NCBI GenBank assembly: GCA_947461175.1
Contig: CANHIY010000002.1
Span: 1 to 62,969, forward strand
Direction of reading: 5' to 3'
DNA from: Bacteriovoracaceae bacterium
GTDB taxonomy: Bacteria > Bdellovibrionota > Bacteriovoracia > Bacteriovoracales > Bacteriovoracaceae
DNA: 62,969 bases
Shown: positions 34,576-42,681 of the stretch, piece after piece
Layout of the letters: each line of letters opens with the position of its first letter
Position numbering within the stretch: the stretch's first letter is position 1
Program-made: the position numbers and the translations under genes
The notes under the pieces: model-generated
What the model saw: only the letters and a program-made list of their open reading frames with translations
What the model was told of the DNA's origin: nothing
The model's database searches: none

Positions 34576-34675
34576 AAATTTATTGTAACGTAAGAATGAT
34601 ACTCAACAAATGACAATTTTCATGGGGCATAAAATATACAGGACAGAAAATGTCGTTTAAGGTTATGATCCCAAA

Positions 34676-35416
34676 ATGAAAGAAATGAGCTTTATAGAAC
34701 ATCTGGAAGAACTACGTACCAGATTAATTCGTATCCTTATTATTCTATTTGCATCCTTTGGGATCTGTTATTATTTTTCCACCGAAATCCAGGAAATTTT
34801 ATTGGCCCCATTGCGCCAGGCTATTGGAACAAATGGAAAAGTTATTTTTACTGGGCTTTTAGACAAAGTCTTGGCCGAGTTACAAATTGCTTTTTGGTCC
34901 TGTGTTTTTCTGGCAAGTCCATTGTGGTTTCGTGAAATCTGGTTATTTATTCGACCAGGTCTTTATGAGACTGAAGTGAAGGCAGTTCGCCCCTTTATTT
35001 TTGTTGGTTTTTTTCTTTTCCTAGTGGGTATTTCATTTGGATATTTTGTCATTTTTCCTTTCACATTTAAGACACTTATTTCTGCCGGGGTGACAAACGT
35101 AGAAGCCATGTTGAATCTTCAGGATTATCTGGTTCTGGCTTCAAAAGTCTTAATTTTCCTTGGTCTTTTATTTCAACTTCCAAATGTCATCGTGATTCTT
35201 GGGTTTATGGGACTTGTGACGAAGTATTCTTTACGAAATATGAGGCGTTATTTGGCCGTGGCATTTGCTGTTGCCGCCGCAGTGATTACGCCCACACCAG
35301 ATATTCTCTCGATGATGTGTGTCTGGATTCCGATGATGATCCTCTATGAAATTGGAATCATTGCGGTGGCAGTGATTGTTCATCCATATTTAAAACGAAA
35401 GTATCTTCCAGAGTAA
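34676..35416 (+). CDS. tatC: Twin-arginine translocase subunit TatC
   Basis: 246 residues, six membrane helices. The N terminus MSFIEHLEELRTRLI and the glutamate-bearing loop WLFIRPGLYETEVK are diagnostic. TatC is the signal-peptide receptor of the Tat pathway in the inner membrane. ATG 34676 and 34685 are both possible. No tatA or tatB is present in the window. It converges on the small gene at 35418 with a 1-bp gap. Confidence 0.97.
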   Translation: MKEMSFIEHLEELRTRLIRILIILFASFGICYYFSTEIQEILLAPLRQAIGTNGKVIFTGLLDKVLAELQIAFWSCVFLASPLWFREIWLFIRPGLYETEVKAVRPFIFVGFFLFLVGISFGYFVIFPFTFKTLISAGVTNVEAMLNLQDYLVLASKVLIFLGLLFQLPNVIVILGFMGLVTKYSLRNMRRYLAVAFAVAAAVITPTPDILSMMCVWIPMMILYEIGIIAVAVIVHPYLKRKYLPE

Positions 35417-35417
35417 T

Positions 35418-35768
35418 TTATTTGTTATTTCCATAGTCCACATCTGTGGGATCCTGGTTCAGAAGGATGGTTTCTTTCTCGTCCTGACCTGATTTTGGAT
35501 CACCTAGATAGGTGATGTAGGTAATGGTAAATTTCCAATTATCCATGTCACCGGAAATAAAATAATTCGGTAGTCGTCTCTGAAAATCCTCTATAAGGTT
35601 CTCAATTCCAGATGCATTAAAAGCTGAGGTATCATTTTTAACCAGCCATCCGGTAATCCGAATCTCGTAACCAGAGACGCTATACTGAGCAAGACTCAAA
35701 TCAATTTGGTGCCTGATGAGAATGCGTCTGACTTCTTTACTTGCTTCCATCCGACTTAGTTTTCTCAT
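35418..35768 (-). CDS. Small conserved-looking cytosolic protein
   Basis: 116 residues, no signal peptide. The pattern ASKEVRRILIRHQIDL, then ISVSGYEIRITGWL-like strands and a closing helix ENLIEDFQRRLPNY resembles a BON-like alpha/beta domain, but this is only a suggestion. AGAGGG precedes the ATG. The C terminus is acidic and polar (DEKETILLNQDPTDV). Confidence 0.5.
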   Translation of the reverse strand: MRKLSRMEASKEVRRILIRHQIDLSLAQYSVSGYEIRITGWLVKNDTSAFNASGIENLIEDFQRRLPNYFISGDMDNWKFTITYITYLGDPKSGQDEKETILLNQDPTDVDYGNNK

Positions 35769-35884
35769 TTAATTCCCTCTGATCAGTATTTTACACCCAT
35801 CCTAGGAATCCAATGAATTTATTTTTGCCCAGTACCTATTTGATCCTTAAGATTAAAATGGAGAGGTCATAAGTGGTCAAGATT

Positions 35885-36781
35885 TCAATGATTCATGGCG
35901 AGTATGACTTCTCTTGTGATTTTTGAAGCAAAACATGAGGAATTATTACTGGTATCAAGCATAGGTGCAAGCTCTACGATGTCTGCTCCCACTAAATTTT
36001 TTCGATTCAGAATTTTAAGAATTTTCATAAATCCATGAAAATCTTCACCTCCTGCCTCTGGGGTTCCTGTTCCAGGGAAAAATCCTGGGTCAAAAAAATC
36101 TAAATCCAAGGTGAGGTAGATGGGTCTGTCAGAGGAAATATTTTCTAACCACTCACAGCACTCTTTTAGGGAAGTGGCGAGGGTCTTATTTTCTTTCATC
36201 CATTGAAACTCTTGTTTGGGTCCAGAACGTATTCCATATTGAATCAGGCGATTTTTTTCTGTGAAATGATCTAGAACTCTGCGGATTATTGAGGCATGGG
36301 AATATTTTTCCCCCAAGTAACCATCTCGTAAATCCGTGTGGGCATCAAGGTGGAGAATAACAAGGTCAGGGTAGTTTTTAAGATAAGTCACAATCGGGCC
36401 GTAAGAGATGGAGTGCTCACCACCCAGAGTCACAAACTTGATAGCATCTTTTTTAAGATCCAAGTCCTTTGTCATTTCCATGAAAAAATCGTTGGTCAAG
36501 TGCCACTTGGAAGGAAAAACCGGTAAATCTCCCATCGTAATTATGCTGTAGTCCTGAGTGTCTTTGTCCAGATAGGGAGAGTAGTCTTCTAGGCCATAGG
36601 AGGCGTCTCTTATGGCCGGCGGAGCAAATCTTGCACCCGGACGAAAGCTGGTTGTACCATCAAAACAAAAACCAATGATGTGGGTTGTGTCTGAGAAAAT
36701 AGCTTCCGCATATTTTGTACCAATGAAGGCCCTGGCGTGTTCTAGACCTTCAATTTCTTTAATAAGACGAGGTTCTTTCAT
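35885..36781 (-). CDS. speB: Agmatinase
   Basis: About 298 residues from ATG 36781, which AGGAG precedes at a good distance; TTG 36799 is an alternative. Manganese-site motifs: LGGEHSISYG, ILHLDAHTDLRD and LTLDLDFFDP. FDGTTSFRPGARFAPPAIR is the N-terminal agmatinase signature. It converts agmatine to putrescine and urea. It lies 4 bp downstream of speE on the same strand, so putrescine and spermidine synthesis are coupled. No arginine decarboxylase gene is seen in the window. Confidence 0.9.
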   Translation of the reverse strand: MKEPRLIKEIEGLEHARAFIGTKYAEAIFSDTTHIIGFCFDGTTSFRPGARFAPPAIRDASYGLEDYSPYLDKDTQDYSIITMGDLPVFPSKWHLTNDFFMEMTKDLDLKKDAIKFVTLGGEHSISYGPIVTYLKNYPDLVILHLDAHTDLRDGYLGEKYSHASIIRRVLDHFTEKNRLIQYGIRSGPKQEFQWMKENKTLATSLKECCEWLENISSDRPIYLTLDLDFFDPGFFPGTGTPEAGGEDFHGFMKILKILNRKNLVGADIVELAPMLDTSNNSSCFASKITREVILAMNH

Positions 36782-36785
36782 CTTT

Positions 36786-37643
36786 CTACTCCTGGCCAAT
36801 CATTTTTTTGTGAAAGTTTGAAATCGAAAATGTGCCTTTATGCCAATCCATGTTGTACCACTTAAGATTTCTTTGTAAGGAATTCATGTGTTGTATCTTG
36901 GAGGGGTTAAGATCTGTAGGGCGATATTTTTTGGATGAGAACCCAAAAGTCCAATAGACACCAGGATAAATGAGCATGGGGGCATTGAATGAATTTACTA
37001 TAGGAAATATTTTTCTCATGTTGTTGTAGATGTTCTTAATACCCCATTCATCAAGAAAGGGATTTTCTGTTTGATTCATCATGATGCCCTCTTCTGAAAG
37101 AGCGTTGAATACATCTTGATAAAATTCATCCGTAAAGAGTCCAGAGGCAAAGTCCACAGGATCTGTTGAGTCCACTATAATGATGTCATATTCGTTGCGG
37201 GCTTTTTTAATGAAGGCAAACCCGTCCTGAGGTAAAACTCTTACTCTTGAATCGGAAAGACCAGAGGTGCAATCAGGAAAAAATTGCTTTGATACTTCTA
37301 TAACTCTCTCATCAATTTCAACCAGGTCAATTCTCTCAATTTCAGGATGCTTAACAAACTCTCTGACCACTCCACCATCACCACCGCCAATGATCAGTAC
37401 ATTTTTGGTCTTTCTGGAAACCATGTAGGGGATATGAGACACAACTTCGTGATAAACAAATTCGTCCTTGTCAGAAACCATAGTCTTGCCATCAAGGAGA
37501 AGAAGCTTTCCCACAGAATCAGTGTCATAGACATCAATTTTTTGATAAGTAGACTGCTCCGAATGAAGATGGGTCTTGATTTTAAACCCCATAGCAAAAG
37601 TATTCCTAAAAGATTCCTCAATTTTCCATCCGTCAACCTTCAT
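36786..37643 (-). CDS. speE: Spermidine synthase (polyamine aminopropyltransferase)
   Basis: 285 residues. The SAM-type fold motif IIGGGDGGVVREFVKH is present, with IVDSTDPVDFASGLF and the YHEVVSHIPY segment binding decarboxylated S-adenosylmethionine and putrescine. AAAGGGAG precedes ATG 37643. It transfers an aminopropyl group to putrescine, the product of the neighbouring SpeB. Confidence 0.95.
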   Translation of the reverse strand: MKVDGWKIEESFRNTFAMGFKIKTHLHSEQSTYQKIDVYDTDSVGKLLLLDGKTMVSDKDEFVYHEVVSHIPYMVSRKTKNVLIIGGGDGGVVREFVKHPEIERIDLVEIDERVIEVSKQFFPDCTSGLSDSRVRVLPQDGFAFIKKARNEYDIIIVDSTDPVDFASGLFTDEFYQDVFNALSEEGIMMNQTENPFLDEWGIKNIYNNMRKIFPIVNSFNAPMLIYPGVYWTFGFSSKKYRPTDLNPSKIQHMNSLQRNLKWYNMDWHKGTFSISNFHKKMIGQE

Positions 37644-37800
37644 AATTCTCCCTTTAAAATGAGAGATTTATCTATCCTAAAAAGCACAGTTTTCCAAGAG
37701 GCATAATGCTTTGCATTTGACTCGTTTTTATCAGGAGTTAAGGTGACTAAAAATATGTTTTTGTTTATGATCAAAGAGTTTAATCAAGAGGGGAATGTTC

Positions 37801-38793
37801 ATGATTTTAGTGACTGGGGCCGCAGGCTTTATTGGTAGCGTGATAGTCAAACAGTTAAATGATTTGGGCCTAGAGGATATTATTATTTGTGATAATTTTG
37901 AAAGTCAGGATAAATGGAAAAACCTCCGAGGTCTGAAATTTAACTCATTTATTCAAGTTCAAGATCTTTTTGATCATTCTATCTGGAGAGGGAAATCTTC
38001 CTTAAAGGCCATTTACCACATGGGTGCCTGTTCTGATACCACGGAGATGAACATGGACTTTTTGTATAAAAATAATACTTTGTTTACAAATAAACTTCTC
38101 TCTTTGGCGGCTACAAAAAATATTCCTATTGTTTACGCTTCAAGTGCGGCCACCTATGGTGCCGGAGAGAGTGGGTATTCTGATGATCATGAAGGAATTT
38201 CAGGTCTTAAACCTTTAAATAAATATGGTTACTCCAAACAGTTAAGTGATGAATGGATACTTAAGCAGAAGAAAAAACCCAAAGTTTGGTTTGGTGTGAA
38301 ATTTTTTAATGTTTTTGGACCCCATGAATACCATAAAGGCAAAATGAGTTCTGTGGTTTATCAAGCCTTCAATCAAATACATGACGTAGGAGAAGTTAAA
38401 TTATTTAAGTCCCACCGACCTGATTTTGGAGATGGTGAACAGCTAAGGGATTTTGTGTATGTGAAAGACGTTGTTAGGGCGATGATTGCATTAATTGAGA
38501 ACGGAAAAAAACGTCCTGAAATTTCTGGAATCTATAATCTTGGCACTGGTGAGGCTAGAAGCTTTTATGATTTAGTTAAGGCAACTTTCGAGTCCCTTGA
38601 TTTAAGGCCTAAGATTCATTTCATAGATATGCCTGAAGAACTTAGAAATCAGTATCAATACTTCACACAGGCCAGTATGAAAAAACTAAATAAGGCTCTT
38701 CCTAAATTTAAGTTTATGAAACTTGAAGATGCTATCGATGATTATGTGAGGAATCACTTAAGTAAAGATGACCCATATTTGAGTAAAAAATGA
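37801..38793 (+). CDS. hldD: ADP-L-glycero-D-manno-heptose 6-epimerase
   Basis: About 330 residues from ATG 37801, 7 bp after GAGGGG; ATG 37795 is too close to it. NADP-binding motif ILVTGAAGFIGS, then YHMGACSDTTE, the catalytic ASSAATYG and YGYSK motifs, and FFNVFGPHEYHKGKMSS. The enzyme makes the heptose of the LPS inner core, so the organism has a heptose-bearing outer membrane. The stop overlaps the next start by 4 bp (ATGA). Confidence 0.96.
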   Translation: MILVTGAAGFIGSVIVKQLNDLGLEDIIICDNFESQDKWKNLRGLKFNSFIQVQDLFDHSIWRGKSSLKAIYHMGACSDTTEMNMDFLYKNNTLFTNKLLSLAATKNIPIVYASSAATYGAGESGYSDDHEGISGLKPLNKYGYSKQLSDEWILKQKKKPKVWFGVKFFNVFGPHEYHKGKMSSVVYQAFNQIHDVGEVKLFKSHRPDFGDGEQLRDFVYVKDVVRAMIALIENGKKRPEISGIYNLGTGEARSFYDLVKATFESLDLRPKIHFIDMPEELRNQYQYFTQASMKKLNKALPKFKFMKLEDAIDDYVRNHLSKDDPYLSKK

Positions 38794-39221
38794 AAAAGAA
38801 AATAGACGGATTCAAACAAGCGATTGAAATGCTGAAAGGCTTAGATTTGGCCTCTCAACAATCCCTTTTGGCAGAAATGGCTCGAAAAGATCCTGAAATG
38901 GCCATAAAACTCAAGAAAAACCTCATTACTTTTGATGATCTTGAATTTTTAACTATAGATATGATGAAACGACTTCTCAAAGATATTCCTTTGGAAGTTT
39001 TTGGCCTTGCATTGAGAGGGGCGAGTAAGCAAACAGCTACTCATATCCTAAACATGTTCTCTACTAACATGAAAAATGACGTTGAAGAGATTTTAAAAGG
39101 TAAACCTCGTCCCCTGGATGAAGTTCTTGAGGCCCAGAACAAAATCATGAAAGTTGTTCAGGCCTTGGCAGAGAAAGGGGAAATCATCCTATCCAAAGAT
39201 AAGTCTGAAAAATATGTCTAG
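38790..39221 (+). CDS. Stand-alone FliG C-terminal-like protein
   Basis: 143 residues. The segment ITFDDLEFLTIDMMKRLL, then ALRGASKQTATHILNMFS and LDEVLEAQNKIMKVVQALAEKGEI follows the FliG C-terminal domain closely (FEDIvlLdd..iQrvL, ALKGA, EAQqkIv..ir.L.e.GEi). The N-terminal and middle FliG domains are absent; the first 40 residues are a helical part resembling a FliG armadillo repeat. By eye, the stator-facing charges are only partly kept: the K264 site is Arg, but R281 and D289 sites look like Asn and Ile. It overlaps hldD by 4 bp and is not among flagellar genes. Confidence 0.65.
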   Translation: MKKKIDGFKQAIEMLKGLDLASQQSLLAEMARKDPEMAIKLKKNLITFDDLEFLTIDMMKRLLKDIPLEVFGLALRGASKQTATHILNMFSTNMKNDVEEILKGKPRPLDEVLEAQNKIMKVVQALAEKGEIILSKDKSEKYV

Positions 39222-39333
39222 TTAGGGTCTAAGTGACTCCAGGCAGTAGTAATAGTGTCCTCATTAAAAGTCAAAATAGCCCCTTTCATTTACCAATATT
39301 TTCTATAAGTCCCTTAAATTTCTAATGTAAGGC

Positions 39334-39350
39334 TTGGCATGATTCCTGCT
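39334..39350 (+). promoter_or_regulatory. Candidate sigma-54 promoter
   Basis: TTGGCATGATTCCTGCT matches the consensus YTGGCACGRNNNTTGCW at 15 of 17 positions, with the obligatory GG and GC exactly 10 bp apart. It lies 150 bp upstream of the DksA-like start. RpoN promoters depend on an enhancer-binding ATPase. Confidence 0.6.
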
Positions 39351-39385
39351 CAATGGGTTCCAGCAGATAAGGAGGGCACTTAGGG

Positions 39386-39433
39386 ATGAGTGTTCAAGAA
39401 AGGGATTTCACCTCCAGGGAAGTATGGATTTAA
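39386..39433 (+). CDS. Possible 15-codon leader ORF
   Basis: ATG 39386 follows a strong ribosome site AAGGAGGG (39369-39376) and encodes MSVQERDFTSREVWI before TAA. It lies in the leader between the sigma-54 site and the DksA-like gene and is in the same frame as that gene. It may be a leader peptide or chance. Confidence 0.2.
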   Translation: MSVQERDFTSREVWI

Positions 39434-39499
39434 ATTTATTTGAGTCATGTTATTTTTCTCATGCAAGAGAGTTCTAAGAGAAAAAGTAAGGAGAGCTTT

Positions 39500-39976
39500 A
39501 TGGAAAAGACAGTTGTTGATCACTTTAAAAAAATTTTTTTGGAAATTCTTTCAGATCAAGAAGAATCTGACGGCCAGTTCTTACCTGCAAGTCGTGAAGG
39601 AGATGAAGTAGACCTCGTTTCAGCAGAAAAAGATAATCAAATGGATCTAAGGCTTAAGGCGAGAAATGCCATATACCTAAAAAAAGTAAGAAAATCTCTT
39701 CAGAAAATTGAAGATGGGACTTTTGGTGAATGTGAAAATTGTGGGGTTGAAATAACGTTTAATAGACTTAGTGCTCGTCCTACCGCAGCCTTGTGCATTC
39801 AATGCAAGGAGGCCGAGGAGAAGGAAGAGAATCAATTAATTCATAAAAATAGGAATTCTGTAAAAGTTGGTAGAAATCTTCCGGTTGAAAGCATTGATAA
39901 AAATTTCAAATCTGATGAAACGGGTACTTCTAACTTTAAAGTTTCGCACATGGATTATCAGGATATCGTTACTTAA
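39500..39976 (+). CDS. DksA/TraR-type zinc-finger protein
   Basis: 158 residues from ATG 39500, preceded by AAGGAGAG. Upstream in-frame TTG 39440 and ATG 39461 lack ribosome sites. The domain shows LKKVRKSLQKIEDGTFGECENCG, then ALCIQCKEAEE, giving the C4-type finger CENC...CIQC of the family. These proteins enter the RNA polymerase secondary channel and modulate transcription with ppGpp. The N-terminal helical pair carries acidic residues (GDEVDLVSAEKD), where DksA has its coiled-coil tip DxxDxA. A polar tail of 45 residues follows the finger. A sigma-54 promoter candidate lies upstream. Confidence 0.88.
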   Translation: MEKTVVDHFKKIFLEILSDQEESDGQFLPASREGDEVDLVSAEKDNQMDLRLKARNAIYLKKVRKSLQKIEDGTFGECENCGVEITFNRLSARPTAALCIQCKEAEEKEENQLIHKNRNSVKVGRNLPVESIDKNFKSDETGTSNFKVSHMDYQDIVT

Positions 39977-39984
39977 GTTATAAA

Positions 39985-40011
39985 ATGTCGGTCCTTGGTT
40001 AGGACCGACAT
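39985..40011. terminator. Perfect hairpin between two convergent genes
   Basis: ATGTCGGTCCT and AGGACCGACAT form an 11-bp perfect stem with a TGGTT loop. It lies 8 bp after the DksA-like stop and 10 bp beyond the htpG stop. On the minus strand it is followed by TTTTATAA, so it mainly fits termination of htpG; the plus side lacks a T tract. Confidence 0.65.
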
Positions 40012-40020
40012 GAAGAAAAA

Positions 40021-41898
40021 TTAAACGATATATTGTGAAAGTTCCTGAACCAGATTTTGGGAACGACTAACAAATTTTTCCTTATCTTCCGAGCTAAGTC
40101 CCTCAGATGAAAGAGAAGCTAAGTCCTGAACGTGATGACAAATTTTTTCGGCCAATTCCTTTTTCTCCCCTTTTTCCCAAATTTTTAAAGCATTTTGAAC
40201 GAGGGCGTTGTTAGGATTAATGATCAAGGTTTTTTTAAGTGGCATGCTAAATGACGTTTGCCCCATAGACTTGGTCATTTGCTGAAATCTTTTCATATTT
40301 TCATCAACTTTAAAATACGCACTTGAAGAGGAATTTTTAAGTCCTTTGACTTCTACATCAAGTTTATTTTCAAGGCTTTTATCGTCTCCTACCAAAACCA
40401 TTTTAAAAAAATCTTTGATTTTAATGTCGTTCGGAGTTGTTTGTTCAGATTCAAGTAGAGTTTCAATCATGGAATCAATTGCAGAAAACTTAAAGCTTTG
40501 TTCTCCGATTTTTTTATACTCGGAATGTTGCATGAAGTGAGGGTCAATGTACTGGTCAGTTTCAATAACCTGGATGTTTTCCAATATGAGCTGTTTTCTA
40601 AGGGATTCATCACTCATATTTTTTTCAAAATAAACATACTTATCCTTGAGCTTTTCCTTGTAATTTTCTGGGATAGACTCTTGGTATTCGTCAAAAGTGA
40701 TCAATTGCCCTGTCGTGTTTTTAAAGAGAACAAATTTTCTCATAACCTCATCAAATTTCTCATCCTGCATACAGCCGTATTTAACGAAAAGACCAATATC
40801 TTCCCAGGCCTTCTCAAAGCGGTCTCTGTCAGAGTTAAAGAGTTTTTTTAGTGACTCAGAAACTTTCTTAATAATGTAATTGGATATTTTTTTAATGTTA
40901 GGGTCACCCTGTAATGCAGACCTAGAAACATTAAGAGGGATGTCCACAGAATCAATGGCGCCCTTTAAAAGTCCTAAGAAATCAGGCACCACATTTTTTA
41001 CATTATCGGAAACGAATACTTGCTTCGAATATAGCTTAATGCCATTTTCCTGAATGGGCTTGTTTTGGTTAAGCTTTGGAAAAAACAGGATCCCCTGGAG
41101 AGTAAAGGGGTGATCCACATTTAAGTGGAGCCAGAACAAAGGCTCAGGATCCATTGGAAACATTTTTCTGTAAAAGTTTTTATAGTCTTCGTCAGAAAGT
41201 GTTGTTGGATCCTTTTTCCAAAGTGGTTGAGTTTCGTTAACAATTGTTTCTGATGCCTCTTTTTCGTTTAAATCCACGAGTCCTATCTGGTAGGGCATGA
41301 AGTCACAGTAGCGTCCCAGAGTTTCTTCTAATTTGTATTTATCTAGAAATTCTTCCCCATCACTGCCTATGAATAAGGTAATCTTGGTTCCAACTTCATT
41401 TTTTGTTGAACCAGAAAATTCGTAGTCAGTGTCTCCATGGCATGTCCATTTTGTGGGAAGAGAGCCTGGATGCATGGAAAGAGACTCAACTTCAACTTTT
41501 TCCGCAACCATGAAAGCTGAGTAAAAACCTAGACCAAATTTCCCAATAATTTCATCCTTTGTGCTGGTGTTCCCAAGGTCATTCATCTTTTGAACAAATT
41601 CTTCGGCCCCGGAGAAAGCAAGCTGAGCAATGTATTTTTCAACCTCTGTCTCTGTCATTCCAATTCCATTGTCTTCTATAGTGATCATTCGCTCGGTTTT
41701 ATTGACTTCAATCTTGATTTTCCCCTCAGGTGTTTCATGACCTTGGGAGCGAGCGATGGTGCTTCTTTTTGTAATTGCGTCAGATGCATTAGAAACAAGC
41801 TCTCTGATGAAAATATCGTGCTCCGAGTAAAGCCACTTCTTTATAATAGGAAAAATGTCGTTAGTTTTTACTGAAATTGAACCTTTACGGGTACTCAT
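40021..41898 (-). CDS. htpG: Molecular chaperone HtpG (Hsp90)
   Basis: 625 residues, full length. GHKL ATPase motifs are present: ELVSNASDAI, IEDNGIGMT and IGKFGLGFYSAF. The middle domain has NVSRSALQGD with its catalytic Arg. GGAGGA precedes ATG 41898. The protein refolds clients with DnaK. A sigma-32-like promoter lies upstream, so induction by heat is likely. Confidence 0.98.
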   Translation of the reverse strand: MSTRKGSISVKTNDIFPIIKKWLYSEHDIFIRELVSNASDAITKRSTIARSQGHETPEGKIKIEVNKTERMITIEDNGIGMTETEVEKYIAQLAFSGAEEFVQKMNDLGNTSTKDEIIGKFGLGFYSAFMVAEKVEVESLSMHPGSLPTKWTCHGDTDYEFSGSTKNEVGTKITLFIGSDGEEFLDKYKLEETLGRYCDFMPYQIGLVDLNEKEASETIVNETQPLWKKDPTTLSDEDYKNFYRKMFPMDPEPLFWLHLNVDHPFTLQGILFFPKLNQNKPIQENGIKLYSKQVFVSDNVKNVVPDFLGLLKGAIDSVDIPLNVSRSALQGDPNIKKISNYIIKKVSESLKKLFNSDRDRFEKAWEDIGLFVKYGCMQDEKFDEVMRKFVLFKNTTGQLITFDEYQESIPENYKEKLKDKYVYFEKNMSDESLRKQLILENIQVIETDQYIDPHFMQHSEYKKIGEQSFKFSAIDSMIETLLESEQTTPNDIKIKDFFKMVLVGDDKSLENKLDVEVKGLKNSSSSAYFKVDENMKRFQQMTKSMGQTSFSMPLKKTLIINPNNALVQNALKIWEKGEKKELAEKICHHVQDLASLSSEGLSSEDKEKFVSRSQNLVQELSQYIV

Positions 41899-41955
41899 AA
41901 ATCCTCCAAGTCTGGTAATATTGAGTAAATATTAATTAAAAATTAAATGCTCACT

Positions 41956-41985
41956 TAATATGGGTATGAAATGACGAACGTCAAG
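41956..41985 (-). promoter_or_regulatory. Candidate sigma-32 (heat-shock) promoter of htpG
   Basis: On the minus strand, CTTGACG (41979-41985) is separated by 13 bp from ACCCATATTA (41956-41965), close to the RpoH consensus CTTGAAA and CCCCATNT. A sigma-70 reading (TTGACG with TATTAA 18 bp away) is also possible. It lies about 60 bp upstream of the htpG ATG. Confidence 0.5.
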
Positions 41986-41999
41986 GGATGGGAATTAAT

Positions 42000-42521
42000 A
42001 TGTCTAATGAAATAATGCCACTTACGATTTTAACAACCGGAGGAACTATTGAGAAGGTCTATGATGAATTTGAGGGAGCGCTCACCAATAGGGAAACTAT
42101 TGTAAAAAATAAAATCTTACAAAAGTTACGACTTCCTTACACCGATATTTCAGTCAAACAAATCATGGCGAAGGATTCACTCTACATGGACGATAGGGAT
42201 AGGGAAACAATTCTAGAGGCCATAAAACTTCAGGAAAAGTTACATCACCCCATTGTTGTTCTCCATGGCACCGATACGATGGATGTGACCAGTCGGTACT
42301 GTCACAAAAATTATAAGGAAATTACGGTTCCTGTCGTATTCACTGGTGCTATGAAACCCTTGGGTTTTGATGATTCAGATGCCGCTCAAAATGTTATTGA
42401 AGCAATTTTTGCCGCTAGGATTTTAGACCCCGGTTACTATGTCACATTTCATGGCAGACTTTTTACCGTTCCAAATCTCAGAAAAAATAAAGAGAAATCT
42501 ACTTTTGAAGATTGTGAGTAA
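42000..42521 (+). CDS. Short asparaginase-domain protein
   Basis: 173 residues from ATG 42000, preceded by GGGA at a workable distance; ATG 41988 touches AAGGG. It has the N-terminal half of L-asparaginases: ILTTGGTIEK (catalytic Thr), VVLHGTDTMDVT (Thr-Asp pair) and VFTGAMKPLG (Lys). The C-terminal domain of about 130 residues is absent with no remnant, as in a known short family. It may deamidate asparagine or a related amide; activity is uncertain. It stands alone, divergent from htpG. Confidence 0.75.
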   Translation: MSNEIMPLTILTTGGTIEKVYDEFEGALTNRETIVKNKILQKLRLPYTDISVKQIMAKDSLYMDDRDRETILEAIKLQEKLHHPIVVLHGTDTMDVTSRYCHKNYKEITVPVVFTGAMKPLGFDDSDAAQNVIEAIFAARILDPGYYVTFHGRLFTVPNLRKNKEKSTFEDCE

Positions 42522-42681
42522 TCTTTTCGGTTATAAATAAAAGCCTTGTCATGCCAACAATTTAAGGCACCAAAACGAGATCACTATTAATGAAAACAAC
42601 CTGTTAAGTATTGCTTGGGATAAAATAATTGAATCTTTCTTGTCTGTGTTAAAGTTGCATATGTGACCAAAGGTAAAGGCA

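Noticed and set aside
41590-41874. Plus-strand ORFs inside htpG
   Set aside because: They are antisense shadows of a highly conserved chaperone gene.
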